Below, one piece after another: positions 35,006 to 43,438 of a DNA stretch of 52,277 bases. This stretch comes from Planctomycetia bacterium (lineage in GTDB: Bacteria; Planctomycetota; Planctomycetia; Pirellulales; PALSA-1355), in contig JACQFF010000150.1 in NCBI GenBank assembly GCA_016200205.1, forward strand, positions 1-52,277, read 5' to 3'. Position 1 is the first letter of the stretch. Every line of letters begins with the position of its first letter. The notes below the pieces were generated by a model. That model was not told the DNA's origin. It ran no database searches and saw nothing but the letters and a program-made list of their open reading frames with translations. Both the position numbers and the translations under genes were made by a program.

Positions 35006-37999
35006 TTACGGATCTGTACGATGGCCCGTGATCAGCACTCGTGCCTCGTCGAACAAGCGAAGCGCTCCGGCACGCTCATACCAACTCAAGTTGCTCCAAC
35101 AGGGTTTGGTGACTTCGACATCGGGCATCTTCCGTCGATCGGCTTGCTCGATCCAGCGGGCCGCGTTTTCGAGACACTGCCGCGATTCGCTCACTTGACC
35201 GAGGTGGTGGTGGGCGATCGCCTGGAAACACCAGTCCCAAGGATTCGCGACGTGATAGTTCGAGGCGTCTTGAAACGCGCGGATTGCGTCCTCATATCGA
35301 CCGGCCCGAACCCACATGGCCCCTTCGATCCGAGTGGCGCCAGAGTACGATGCGGTCGCTACCGCCGCCATAGGTGCAAGGTCCGCCATGTCAGGCAAAC
35401 TGTCGGGCTGGCTCACGCAACCCCACACGACTTTATCCGCGATCCACGGATCGCGAGTGTTGCGGAACCGCTCGAACATCTCTCCGCACGCGCGCCGGTG
35501 CGCTGCGAGGTTTCCGGCTGCAAGTTGCGCCTCGGCCTGAGCTAACCACAGTCCCGCGTCACTGGCATCCAGCTTCGTCGCCTCGGCAAACTCCTTGGCT
35601 GCGCGGGCGTAGTCTGCGTCATGCAAAAATCGATAGGCCTGGTTGCGATGTTGCTCCATGCGAATGCGGTCGTCCCCTGGCGAAACGGCGAGGGCCGATT
35701 GATACTCCGCGTCGGCCTCGTTGTGACGGCCGATTGCCGCGAAAGCCCGGGCTCGGAGAACGGCCAAGCGAGGATCGACTGCCGTCTCGTCGTCACCCAA
35801 ATGAATCCTCGCTTCGTGATAGAGCGCGTCGAATTCAAGCCATAGGGAATGTGACAGGGGCCAGTTGGCCGACGCTCCCCTATGCGTGCCCCACCCTTTT
35901 TCTCCACCAGCGTACAATTGTTCGATCCAACGGTTTCTGGCCTGTGTCGCCAATTCCATGTTGGCCCGCGCATTGTCCGACTCTCCGAGTTGATTGTAGG
36001 CTAGGGCCAGGACCGGAAGATTAGGATGTTGGTCGACTCCGATTCCCGAACTGTTTTGGGATTCCGTACACCTTTGCACGGCCTCTCGGAACTGCCCGGC
36101 GCGGTAATGGACCAGGCCCAGCACGTACAGGGTCAGCGCGTCCTGGGGTAGCTCCTGACTGGCCGTCTGGACGCGCTGGACGACGCGAGAATAATCCGTT
36201 CCAGCACTTGGAATCACGCAAGCGGTGCGCACCGCTTCGAGCATGACTTGACCATGATGCCCACGAAATCGCACTTGCATCCTCTTGCACAGCCGATGGT
36301 AGCCGTTGAGATCGCCAACTTGTGCGAGCAAGACGGCATACGACCACCACTGGGTGGTTAACGATGGCTCGTTCAATTCGAATGCGTGGCGCTCGTCAGC
36401 GACGGCAAGTTCCCAAAGACCCAAATCGGCGTACAGCCGGCCCCGCTCTGCCCAGGCGGGGCCAAGGTCTGGGCGCAAAGCGATGGCTTCACTTAGCGCG
36501 TTGAGCGCATCGTCGCCTCGGCGCCATTGCCAGAAAACGCGCGCCCGATCGAGATGCGCCGAGGCGGCTTGCAATCGCTCGAGTCCCTCATGAATCTCTC
36601 TGGCTCGGTCGTCCGCTTCGCGATGGGCAAGACTTTCGCGTTGCCGGGCGACCTCGGCCTGGCTCCACTGCCAAAGAACGCCGAAGAAGCCCGCCATGAC
36701 CGCGACCAGCAGGCCGGCCGCCAAGGTCGCAATGGAGGGATTGCGCCGACAGAATCTCCAACTCTTCTCTCGCCAGGACGGTCGGCGAGCCTTAATCGGA
36801 AAATCGTTGAGGAATCGCTCGATGTCCGCGGCCAGCGCCGCCGCGGTTAGGTAACGCCGCCCCGGCGCTTTTTCCAAACACTTCAGGCAGATCGTTTCCA
36901 GATCCCTGGGCGTCTTCGGCTGCAGCGTTCGAGGAGCGACTGGCTCGCGATCGCGGATCAAGCTCAGCGTGTCGAGAATCGTCACTCCCAGAAACGGAGG
37001 ACGACCCGTCAACAGCTCGTAGAGGATCGCCCCCAGCGAATAGACGTCCGCCCGTACTCCAGAAGACGATGAGTCCCCCGATGCTTGTTCGGGAGGCATG
37101 TAGCTCGGCGTGCCCAGCAGACAGCTGTCCGTCGTTAAGACATTGTCGCTCGCGAGGAGCTTGGCCAGGCCGAAGTCCGTGATCTTTGGCTCGCCCCCGG
37201 CAGCCATGAGTACATTGGAGGGCTTGAGATCACGGTGCAAAACGCCAGCCTGGTGGACGACCTCCATCGTCTCGGCAAGAACCCGAACCAGGCGAGCCGC
37301 TTGCCTGGGCTCCAGCGGCATTCCGCCGGCGTGCTGTGCGAGCGTCGGGCCGTCGACATACTCGATCACCGAGCACATGACCCCCTCGGCTTCAATGACA
37401 TCGTAGATTTGCACCACGTGGGGATGCCGCAATCGAGAAAGGATGGAAGCTTCCCGACGCTGCCGGCTCAGCCACTTCTCGTCGGCCAGCGACAGGGAAA
37501 TCGCCTTGATGGCCACGAGACGATCGACCGAGATTTGTCGGGCGAGATACACGACACTCGAAGCGCCCCGGCCGATCTCTCTTCGAATCTCGTATCCGGC
37601 TAAGCTCAGGCTCCGGGTTTCGACCGGCGCATCTGGCGGATTGTCGACGTCGGGCACTCGGCTCACGAGCCGATCAACGTCGAATTGCAATGCGATGTCC
37701 GCCGCGAGATCCGAAAAGCGACGCTGGTATTCGTCCAATGTGAACGAATCGCCAACTTCTCTGCGCACGTGTATCTCGCCGCAGACCAGTACCAGCGCAT
37801 CTTCCCGATCGGCACGCAATTCTGGCAGCAGGTCGAAATAGGTCTCCGCGCGAACGCCGCTGCCGCTTCGCCATCGGTCGCACTGGTCGCGACGAACAAG
37901 ATCCAGCCAACTGGAACGAGCGAGGCGCCGCACCGTCGAAACTGCCTGATCGACCGAAGCAATCGACGCGATTGAACCGGATTTGCTTTGGCTCGCCAC
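35006..37999 (-). CDS. Ser/Thr protein kinase with TPR domain
   Basis: 997 residues from GTG 37999 with AAGGA about 10 bases upstream (inside the end of the sigma gene). An N-terminal linker (1-133) is of the kind seen in planctomycete kinases. The kinase domain starts near 136: glycine loop GRGASSVV (143-150), Lys165, HRDLKPSN (255-262), DFG at 275-277, and GTPSYMPPEQ. One transmembrane helix lies at about 425-447. The C-terminal half is a long helical TPR array. It phosphorylates Ser/Thr; the outside TPRs probably sense or bind partners. It is coupled 6 bp behind an ECF sigma factor gene, as in ECF-STK modules. Confidence 0.92.
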   Translation of the reverse strand: MASQSKSGSIASIASVDQAVSTVRRLARSSWLDLVRRDQCDRWRSGSGVRAETYFDLLPELRADREDALVLVCGEIHVRREVGDSFTLDEYQRRFSDLAADIALQFDVDRLVSRVPDVDNPPDAPVETRSLSLAGYEIRREIGRGASSVVYLARQISVDRLVAIKAISLSLADEKWLSRQRREASILSRLRHPHVVQIYDVIEAEGVMCSVIEYVDGPTLAQHAGGMPLEPRQAARLVRVLAETMEVVHQAGVLHRDLKPSNVLMAAGGEPKITDFGLAKLLASDNVLTTDSCLLGTPSYMPPEQASGDSSSSGVRADVYSLGAILYELLTGRPPFLGVTILDTLSLIRDREPVAPRTLQPKTPRDLETICLKCLEKAPGRRYLTAAALAADIERFLNDFPIKARRPSWREKSWRFCRRNPSIATLAAGLLVAVMAGFFGVLWQWSQAEVARQRESLAHREADDRAREIHEGLERLQAASAHLDRARVFWQWRRGDDALNALSEAIALRPDLGPAWAERGRLYADLGLWELAVADERHAFELNEPSLTTQWWSYAVLLAQVGDLNGYHRLCKRMQVRFRGHHGQVMLEAVRTACVIPSAGTDYSRVVQRVQTASQELPQDALTLYVLGLVHYRAGQFREAVQRCTESQNSSGIGVDQHPNLPVLALAYNQLGESDNARANMELATQARNRWIEQLYAGGEKGWGTHRGASANWPLSHSLWLEFDALYHEARIHLGDDETAVDPRLAVLRARAFAAIGRHNEADAEYQSALAVSPGDDRIRMEQHRNQAYRFLHDADYARAAKEFAEATKLDASDAGLWLAQAEAQLAAGNLAAHRRACGEMFERFRNTRDPWIADKVVWGCVSQPDSLPDMADLAPMAAVATASYSGATRIEGAMWVRAGRYEDAIRAFQDASNYHVANPWDWCFQAIAHHHLGQVSESRQCLENAARWIEQADRRKMPDVEVTKPCWSNLSWYERAGALRLFDEARVLITGHRTDP

Positions 38000-38005
38000 G
38001 ATCAG

Positions 38006-38596
38006 CTATCCTTCATCCGCTCTGACGTCCAGGACGTCTGCAATGCAGTCCACTGCTCGTTCATATTGCTTGCGCCGACCGTCGGCCGTGCCTCCCATGC
38101 CCGACGCAACGTCTGACCACGACTCGCCGCGAAAACGTCGCTCTGCAATGGCCCGAGTTTCCACCGACATCATGCCGAGCGCGCGGTGCAGCAACTCTTT
38201 GCTCACTGCATGACGCATCGGGTCTGGAGCCGACGAAACGACGTCCGCCTGCTCGACGAATGTCCTACGAGAGCGGCGGACGTCACGACATTGCCGATGC
38301 TGGCCTCGAACGTGCATCGCCAACTTGTTCCGTGCCATCTTCGTCAACAGGGCCATCAATTGTCGAGGCTCGCGCAGGTCGTATGCGCCGGTGGCCGCGC
38401 GAAGAAAAAAGCTGGCTAGCACCGATTGGCACACGTCCATGGAATCGAATTGGCGCCGCAACGCCGGATCGGACAACCGCGTCCGGACGGCGACGCGAAT
38501 AGCCGACTCATACCGCCGGACGATCGCGCAGGCGGCATCGGCGTCGCCCCGGCACACGCGCTCGAACAGTTCGGAAAACTCGTCGTCGTGCGGCAT
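38006..38596 (-). CDS. ECF-type RNA polymerase sigma factor
   Basis: 196 residues from ATG 38596, the length typical of ECF factors; the frame continues upstream to 38827 without similarity. Sigma2-like region: CAIVRRYESAIRVAVRTRL and DSMDVCQSVLASFFLRA. Sigma4-like: ETRAIAERRFRGESWSDVASGMGGTADGRRKQYERAVDCI. It redirects RNA polymerase to target promoters. The gene for a Ser/Thr kinase begins 6 bp after its stop, and its last codons contain the kinase ribosome site. Phosphorylation control of the sigma factor by the kinase is a plausible inference. No anti-sigma gene is seen. Confidence 0.88.
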   Translation of the reverse strand: MPHDDEFSELFERVCRGDADAACAIVRRYESAIRVAVRTRLSDPALRRQFDSMDVCQSVLASFFLRAATGAYDLREPRQLMALLTKMARNKLAMHVRGQHRQCRDVRRSRRTFVEQADVVSSAPDPMRHAVSKELLHRALGMMSVETRAIAERRFRGESWSDVASGMGGTADGRRKQYERAVDCIADVLDVRADEG

Positions 38597-38842
38597 GAGA
38601 TTTTCCAAGGGTGAGGAGCAGTCGGAACCTGAAGTCACGGCGGACAACTCGGTCTCATCATAGCTGGCGTCCGCGCCCATCGGAAGATCCGAGCGCCGCG
38701 GTGCGGCCACCAGGAGCGTCAGTGGCGAACCAAGCGCCGATGGCATGGCCAAAAACCCCGGCGAGACGCCCGAACACATCGGACGGCCGACAGACCGGCT
38801 GCGGGGGTCACCTCCAAGGCCAGCCACACGTTGGACTCGTAG

Positions 38843-39322
38843 TCACTGAGAACAGTGCTCTTCGAGAATCAATCGTTGAAGTTCCGGGCCGATTCGGCCA
38901 GTCCAACACAGGTACTTATAGCCCCTGTATCCTGCTTCGAATTGGTCCTGAAAGATTTCGGAGATGACGGCCGGAGAGAGCACCGGGGCACCCGTATCTT
39001 TGTGCTTGGTCGCGTCAATGATGTGGGCGTAGCACACGGGCTTTTGATTTAGCGCTATGCCGTCAGCATACTTGTGATGTTTACAAAGCGCTTTGATGAT
39101 CAGTTTGCGTCGCGGATCGTGCCTACATATTGGTTTATTCCAATTTATCGCAGGCCATGCCGCCGCTTGTGCCGACTTTGCAACCTGTTGTGCGATTCGG
39201 GATTTGCCTTTTCGCGCTTCGATTGCCCGCGGCTCGGATGGTAAGGACTCTCCAACGCTCTTTAGTCGCCGGGCGGACTGGTGCTTTCGTTGTTTGCGAT
39301 CGTCTGGAGAAATTATTGGCAT
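38843..39322 (-). CDS. Orphan protein of unknown function
   Basis: 159 residues from ATG 39322, chosen because GGAGG lies 9 bases upstream; a longer frame to 39376 lacks such a site. The first half is Arg/Lys/Ser-rich and looks disordered; the second half is compact and globular (CYAHIIDATKHKDTGAPVLS, FEAGYRGYKYLCWTGRIGP). No family recognised. The stretch is visibly richer in A and T than its neighbours, which fits a foreign origin. It lies upstream of the sigma factor on the same strand, with a gap of about 246 bp. Confidence 0.6.
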   Translation of the reverse strand: MPIISPDDRKQRKHQSARRLKSVGESLPSEPRAIEARKGKSRIAQQVAKSAQAAAWPAINWNKPICRHDPRRKLIIKALCKHHKYADGIALNQKPVCYAHIIDATKHKDTGAPVLSPAVISEIFQDQFEAGYRGYKYLCWTGRIGPELQRLILEEHCSQ

Positions 39323-39462
39323 AGCAGCGGCCTCCGATACGTTGACACCACAGACAGTCCGATCAAGAGCGCGCATCCAAAACGAAGCACCTCAGTCGTT
39401 GGGACGAGCCACGACCGAGCAGGCAATGACCTCCAGAGACTTTTACGCGCGAAATCGAAGCC

Positions 39463-39684
39463 TCAAAACAAACCACGCTCGTCGGTGGGACAATAGTGCT
39501 TGTTGCGGCGGCGGCAAATACCTCCCGACGAGCTGGGGCTCGGGCTGCGGCATTTCCCAGATTTGTTGCGGCGTCTGCCGAATTTGCCGCGCCGCTTGCC
39601 AATGGTGCTGCGTCCTTCTTCCAGATCCATATAAGGGCTGCGGTCGAAGAACGTTTCGTCGGTGTCGGACTCTTTCCAAAACAT
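39463..39684 (-). CDS. Candidate small Arg/Lys-rich protein
   Basis: 73 residues, ATG 39684. An acidic start (DTDETFFDR) is followed by a strongly basic stretch with three Cys. Codon third positions are mostly C or G (about two thirds), as in real genes here, and the frame is better than the two overlapping ones. No ribosome site precedes the ATG and no family is recognised. Confidence 0.35.
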   Translation of the reverse strand: MFWKESDTDETFFDRSPYMDLEEGRSTIGKRRGKFGRRRNKSGKCRSPSPSSSGGICRRRNKHYCPTDERGLF

Positions 39685-39869
39685 CGCTGAACGGTGCTAG
39701 CAAATGTCGGGCCAGTGCCAAAAATACCCAAAACACGGCCCAGCGCTTCTCATCATTGCTCAAATCATGACCACCGCGGTCGTCAGACGAGCACCCATGA
39801 CGGCCGTAGAACGCGCGGGAACCTACCGCAACTTGGGATGAAGGATCGTGGAATTTAGGTAAGGCGAAA

Positions 39870-39897
39870 GTCGGGCCGATTGGATTCGAACCGGCGC
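39870..39897 (-). other. tRNA 3'-end-like relic
   Basis: On the minus strand, just after coaB, the string GGTTCGAATCC followed by AATCGGCCCGAC looks like a T-loop and acceptor end of a tRNA. The T-stem does not pair and the 5' half would lie inside coaB, so this is not a working tRNA. It may be a leftover attachment site. Confidence 0.35.
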
Positions 39898-39905
39898 CGC
39901 AAAGA

Positions 39906-40541
39906 CTACTTGCGGCCGTCGATCAGCCGCGCTTGAATCACGGCGAAAATTCCACGGGCGACGTCTTCCTTGGGGCCGGAGAGGGTTTTGATAACCTGGC
40001 CCTGGCGGTTGATGACCTCGACGTGGTTGCTCAGCGAGTGCATGGCTTCGGGGCCGTTCAAGACCATCAAATCGCAATGTTTCTTTTCGAGCTTGGCCAA
40101 GGCGCGCAGCCGGTGATCTTCGGTTTCCAGCGCGAAGCCGACGAGCCACTGGTTGGTTTTTGTCGCCCCCAGCGTGGCTACGATGTCGGCCGTTTCGACC
40201 AACAGCAATTCGAGCGGCTCGCCGGTTTTCGCGATCTTGTTGGGAGCCACTTTCACCGGGCGATAGTCGCTCGGCGCAGCCACGCCAATCAGGCCATCGC
40301 AACTCGGGAAAATATTTTGACAAGCGGAGAGCATGTCCTCGGTCGAGACGATTTCGATCAGCCGGACCGAACTCGGGTAGATGACATCCACTGGCCCGCT
40401 GACCATGATCACTTCATGCCCCAGTTCGAGTGCCGCCTCAGCCAAGGCCTTGCCCATCCGGCCGCTCGAGGCGTTGGTCAAATACCGCACCGGGTCGATG
40501 TATTGCCGGGTGGGGCCAGAGGTGATGAGGATACGAGCCAA
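39906..40541 (-). CDS. coaB: Phosphopantothenate-cysteine ligase (CoaB part)
   Basis: 211 residues from TTG 40541, which has AAGG 10 bases upstream; GTG 40550, overlapping the coaC stop, is the other option. It matches the CoaB half of CoaBC: ARILITSGPTRQYIDPVRYLTNASSGRMG, then GVAAPSDYRPV and NKIAKTGEPLELLLVETADI, and the lid Lys region KLEKKHCDLMVLN. It joins 4'-phosphopantothenate and cysteine using CTP in coenzyme A synthesis. It is separate from the decarboxylase gene, unlike the usual fused coaBC. Confidence 0.88.
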   Translation of the reverse strand: MARILITSGPTRQYIDPVRYLTNASSGRMGKALAEAALELGHEVIMVSGPVDVIYPSSVRLIEIVSTEDMLSACQNIFPSCDGLIGVAAPSDYRPVKVAPNKIAKTGEPLELLLVETADIVATLGATKTNQWLVGFALETEDHRLRALAKLEKKHCDLMVLNGPEAMHSLSNHVEVINRQGQVIKTLSGPKEDVARGIFAVIQARLIDGRK

Positions 40542-40546
40542 GCGAT

Positions 40547-41101
40547 TCACGCCTTGGAGGTTGGCTTTAGCAACTCGCCGATGGCGGCAAAGATCTTCTC
40601 GGGCGCGGCCATCCGGCCCACGCCACGCGTACGGCAACTGAGCCATCCCTCTTCAGGATCCACAAAGTGAACGCCGTCGTGCCGCAACTGAGTCACGTTG
40701 CGCTGAACGGCCGGCTTTTCCCACATCTCGCAGTTCATCGCCGGCGCCATCAGCACCGGACCCGTGAAGCTCAACAAAAGCGTGCTCAGCAAATCGTCGG
40801 CCATCCCCGAGGCGGCTTTGGCCAGCAGATTGGCCGTGGCCGGAGCAATGCATAGGAGCTCGCCGCGCCGCGCCAAGTCGATGTGGGCGCCCAGCGGATG
40901 CTGCGACTCGTCGAAGGTGCGCTCCAGCACGGGACGACCGGTGAGCGCCGCGAAGGTGGTGGGGCCGATAAACTCTCGGGCAGCGGCGGTCATCACCACC
41001 GACACACCCGCGCCGGCTTGAACCAATTGGCTCACCAGGGCGGCGGTTTTGTAGGCCGCGATTCCGCCGCTGACGCCGATGATCACCTCGCGCCCGGTCA
41101 T
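40547..41101 (-). CDS. coaC: Phosphopantothenoylcysteine decarboxylase (CoaC part)
   Basis: 184 residues. Flavoprotein fold of the HFCD family: GVSGGIAAYKTAALVSQL at the N-terminus, catalytic His73 (AHIDLA), PATANLLAK, the NxxM motif with Asn123 (PAMNCEMW) and active Cys156 (GWLSCRTRGVGRM). It decarboxylates phosphopantothenoylcysteine using FMN. Its ATG overlaps the rpoZ stop (ATGA), and coaB follows at once. It lacks the CoaB half, so this enzyme step is encoded by two genes. Confidence 0.92.
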   Translation of the reverse strand: MTGREVIIGVSGGIAAYKTAALVSQLVQAGAGVSVVMTAAAREFIGPTTFAALTGRPVLERTFDESQHPLGAHIDLARRGELLCIAPATANLLAKAASGMADDLLSTLLLSFTGPVLMAPAMNCEMWEKPAVQRNVTQLRHDGVHFVDPEEGWLSCRTRGVGRMAAPEKIFAAIGELLKPTSKA

Positions 41102-41358
41102 AGATTAGTCAGATCCAACTCCGGTGGCCCGCCGCCGGTTTCTTCGCCAGTAATCTTCAGTTGTGCGGACGAATCGAGATAGATCTTGTCCTGAATGATC
41201 TCTTGGATTACGATCTCCAGCTTGTTGTCGGTCTTGAGATCGACCAGGGGCCGGCTGCCGCCATTCAGGGCAACCAGTCGCTTCTGGATCAGCGTGGACA
41301 ACTTAAAGCGACCGCCGACTTTGTTGACAATCGCTTCTTCACGGAGCTCATCGAGCAT
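41098..41358 (-). CDS. rpoZ: RNA polymerase omega subunit
   Basis: 86 residues: EEAIVNKVGGRFKLSTLIQKRLVALNGGSRPLVD is the conserved omega core that holds the beta' subunit. Position in the order gmk-rpoZ-coaC fits the canonical bacterial gmk-rpoZ-coaBC run and supports the call, because omega sequences are short. It starts 4 bp after gmk and overlaps coaC by 4 bp. The C-terminal end (TGEETGGGPPELDL) is a short acidic tail. Confidence 0.87.
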   Translation of the reverse strand: MLDELREEAIVNKVGGRFKLSTLIQKRLVALNGGSRPLVDLKTDNKLEIVIQEIIQDKIYLDSSAQLKITGEETGGGPPELDLTNL

Positions 41359-41362
41359 GGGA

Positions 41363-41938
41363 TCACACCTCTGGGGAACGGATAATATCGCAAATCTCTT
41401 GGACCGCCCGGTCCACGTCGTCGTTTAATACTTGATGTTGATAGCGGTGGGCACAGGCCAACTCGCGGCGGGCGACTTCCAATCGCCGCTCGATAGCCTC
41501 TTCGGTCTCGCTGCCCCGGCCGCGCAGCCGCCGTTCGAGTTCCTCCTCGGAGCTGGGCCGGACGAAAATCGTAATTGCGGCGGGATACTTCTCCAGGACG
41601 GCCATGGCACCTTGCACGTCAATCTCTAAGACTATCGACTTGCCCGCCTCCAGGCTAGGGGACACCTCGCTCCAGAGCGTCCCATACCAGTAGCCGCGGC
41701 CAAAAACCTCATAACATTCGAGAAAATCGCCGACCGAACGCCGCCGCTGGAACTCCTCGGGCGTGAGGAAATGGTAATCCACCCCGTCCTGTTCACCCCG
41801 CCGTGGAGGCCGCGTGGTCGCCGACACGCTGGCCAACAGGTCTGGGCGGCGGTCGAAGAGCTTTTTGAGCAGGGTCGTTTTGCCCGCCCCCGAGGGCCCG
41901 GAAATAACAATCATTTTTCCGCGGTTCGGTGCGTTCAT
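41363..41938 (-). CDS. gmk: Guanylate kinase
   Basis: 191 residues from ATG 41938; the frame is open to 42007 but the extra 23 residues are not conserved. The P-loop GPSGAGKTT (14-22) is followed by SATTRPPRRGEQDGVDYHFLTPEEF, the GMP-binding segment, and the lid region RPSSEEELERRLRGRGSE. It phosphorylates GMP to GDP with ATP. Located between yicC and rpoZ, in the usual order. Confidence 0.95.
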   Translation of the reverse strand: MNAPNRGKMIVISGPSGAGKTTLLKKLFDRRPDLLASVSATTRPPRRGEQDGVDYHFLTPEEFQRRRSVGDFLECYEVFGRGYWYGTLWSEVSPSLEAGKSIVLEIDVQGAMAVLEKYPAAITIFVRPSSEEELERRLRGRGSETEEAIERRLEVARRELACAHRYQHQVLNDDVDRAVQEICDIIRSPEV

Positions 41939-42003
41939 TGCCTGCTTCGACCGGAATTGATAGAAAAACTCGACGGACCCAGTGGACAGCCAAGCGCGGC
42001 CCA

Positions 42004-42888
42004 TCACTCCACGTTTTGGATCATTTCGCGAATCCGCTCAATCGCCGACTTGATCTCGATGACGTGCCGCGAGATTTGCACGTCGTTGGCTTTGGACCCG
42101 ATGGTGTTGGTCTCGCGAAACATCTCCTGCGTCAAAAACTCGAGCTTCCGCCCGGAACTCTCCGGCAGCTCGAGCGTGTCGGCAAACTGTTCCAAGTGGC
42201 TCCGCAGCCGGACCGTTTCCTCGGAGATGTCGCTTCGTTCGGCGTAGATGCTGATTTCGCGGATCAAATCGCTCGCTTGCAGCGTAACTTGATAGTCTGC
42301 CAGGGTTTTCGTCAGCCGCTCCGTGAGCCGCGTGCGATACGCGTCGGCGACCAACGGCGAGCGAAGTTCAATCGCGTCCAATTCCCTGGCAACCGACGCG
42401 CAGTTGGCGGCCAGATCCGCCGCCATGGCCCGACCCTCGTCGATTCGCATGACGGTCATATTGTCGACGGCCGCTTGCAACGTCTTGCTAATCAGCGGCC
42501 AGTCGGCGGCGACGTTCTCAGGTCCGGCGACGTCCGGATTGACTACGCCCGGCAGGGGCAGCAAGGCTTCGACGCTGACGGGCGATGGCAATTTCCAAGC
42601 CTTGCGCAGCTCTTCGAGTTGTTGGCGATATCCCGACAGGACCGCGACGTTGAATTGGAAATCATCGCTCGCGCGAGCCCGCTCGACGCGCAGCGAAACT
42701 TGCACGGTTCCGCGTTTGATGTGTTGGCGAATGAGATTCTCGATCTGCGGTTCCAGCGTGCCGTAGCCCTCTCCGCAACGGGTTACGAGTTTGAAATATC
42801 GGCTGTTGATCGTGCGCACTTCGGCGGAAACCGCCAACGAGGCATCTTTGCGATGCGCCTCACCAAAGCCAGTCATACTCAGCAACAA
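42004..42888 (-). CDS. yicC: YicC-family protein (endoribonuclease-like)
   Basis: 294 residues from TTG 42888, with GAGGAG about 10 bases upstream. The N-terminal SMTGFGEA and C-terminal EEVRLRSHLEQF-like, KLEFLTQEMFRETNTIGSKANDVQISRHVIEIKSAIERIREMIQNVE blocks are the YicC/DUF1732 signatures. E. coli YicC is reported as an endoribonuclease acting on RNA such as RyhB; the role here is inferred. The stop overlaps an in-frame ATG of the following gmk frame. Confidence 0.92.
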   Translation of the reverse strand: MLLSMTGFGEAHRKDASLAVSAEVRTINSRYFKLVTRCGEGYGTLEPQIENLIRQHIKRGTVQVSLRVERARASDDFQFNVAVLSGYRQQLEELRKAWKLPSPVSVEALLPLPGVVNPDVAGPENVAADWPLISKTLQAAVDNMTVMRIDEGRAMAADLAANCASVARELDAIELRSPLVADAYRTRLTERLTKTLADYQVTLQASDLIREISIYAERSDISEETVRLRSHLEQFADTLELPESSGRKLEFLTQEMFRETNTIGSKANDVQISRHVIEIKSAIERIREMIQNVE

Positions 42889-42968
42889 GGGAGTGATTCT
42901 CCTCGAAACGTTGCCGCTTGCACCGCCAAAGTGGGAATGAGCAACCCTGCGACGCTATCGAGCGGTGC

Positions 42969-43388
42969 CTATTTGGCTTTTTCGGATGGGTTATCGGTTG
43001 TGGCCGCGGGCGCCGCAGCCGGTTTCTCGGCAGTGCCGGCCGTGGACCTGTTGCCGGCAGGCTTGGGGCCCGATGCCGTCTTGGCGGGGCCCGCTTTGTC
43101 GCCGGCGGCTCCCGGCGCCGGCGCACTACTTGTGCCGACAGCAAACGTGGCGCGATTCCCTTCGCTGAGCAGTTTCACCGAGGCGGCACACAGAATGATC
43201 CAGAAAGCGGCCACGCCGATCGTAATTCGCGTAAACAGATCACCCGCTTTGGTGCCGAACGCGCTTTGGCCGCCCAAACCGCCAAACGCTCCGGCCAGGC
43301 CACCCCCGCGCCCTCGCTGAACGAGCACCAGCAGAATCAGAAAGCTGGAAGTCAGAAACAACAGCACCATTATTAAAGCGTTTAACAT
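42969..43388 (-). CDS. secG: Preprotein translocase subunit SecG
   Basis: 139 residues. Two membrane helices (about 3-22 and 54-72) flank the cytoplasmic [27 protein letters not shown] loop, the SecG signature. An Ala/Pro/Lys-rich tail of about 60 residues is longer than in most SecG proteins and is probably disordered. SecG helps SecYE move proteins across the membrane. GGGGAG precedes the ATG. It lies downstream of tpiA, as in many bacteria. Confidence 0.93.
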   Translation of the reverse strand: MLNALIMVLLFLTSSFLILLVLVQRGRGGGLAGAFGGLGGQSAFGTKAGDLFTRITIGVAAFWIILCAASVKLLSEGNRATFAVGTSSAPAPGAAGDKAGPAKTASGPKPAGNRSTAGTAEKPAAAPAATTDNPSEKAK

Positions 43389-43438
43389 TGGTTTTCAGCT
43401 CCCCACTGCCGCGGGAGCTGTCCTAGGTCGGAACGGAA

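Larger units (their letters stand above)
39323..39905. other. Gene-poor stretch with one small candidate and a tRNA-like relic
   Basis: 583 bp between the orphan gene and coaB. Only the 73-residue candidate (39463-39684) and a tRNA 3'-end-like string near 39870-39897 stand out. The remaining frames overlap each other and have no ribosome site. Confidence 0.4.

Noticed and set aside
41929-43320. 463-residue plus-strand frame across yicC and secG
   Set aside because: Opposite two genes with conserved family signatures.
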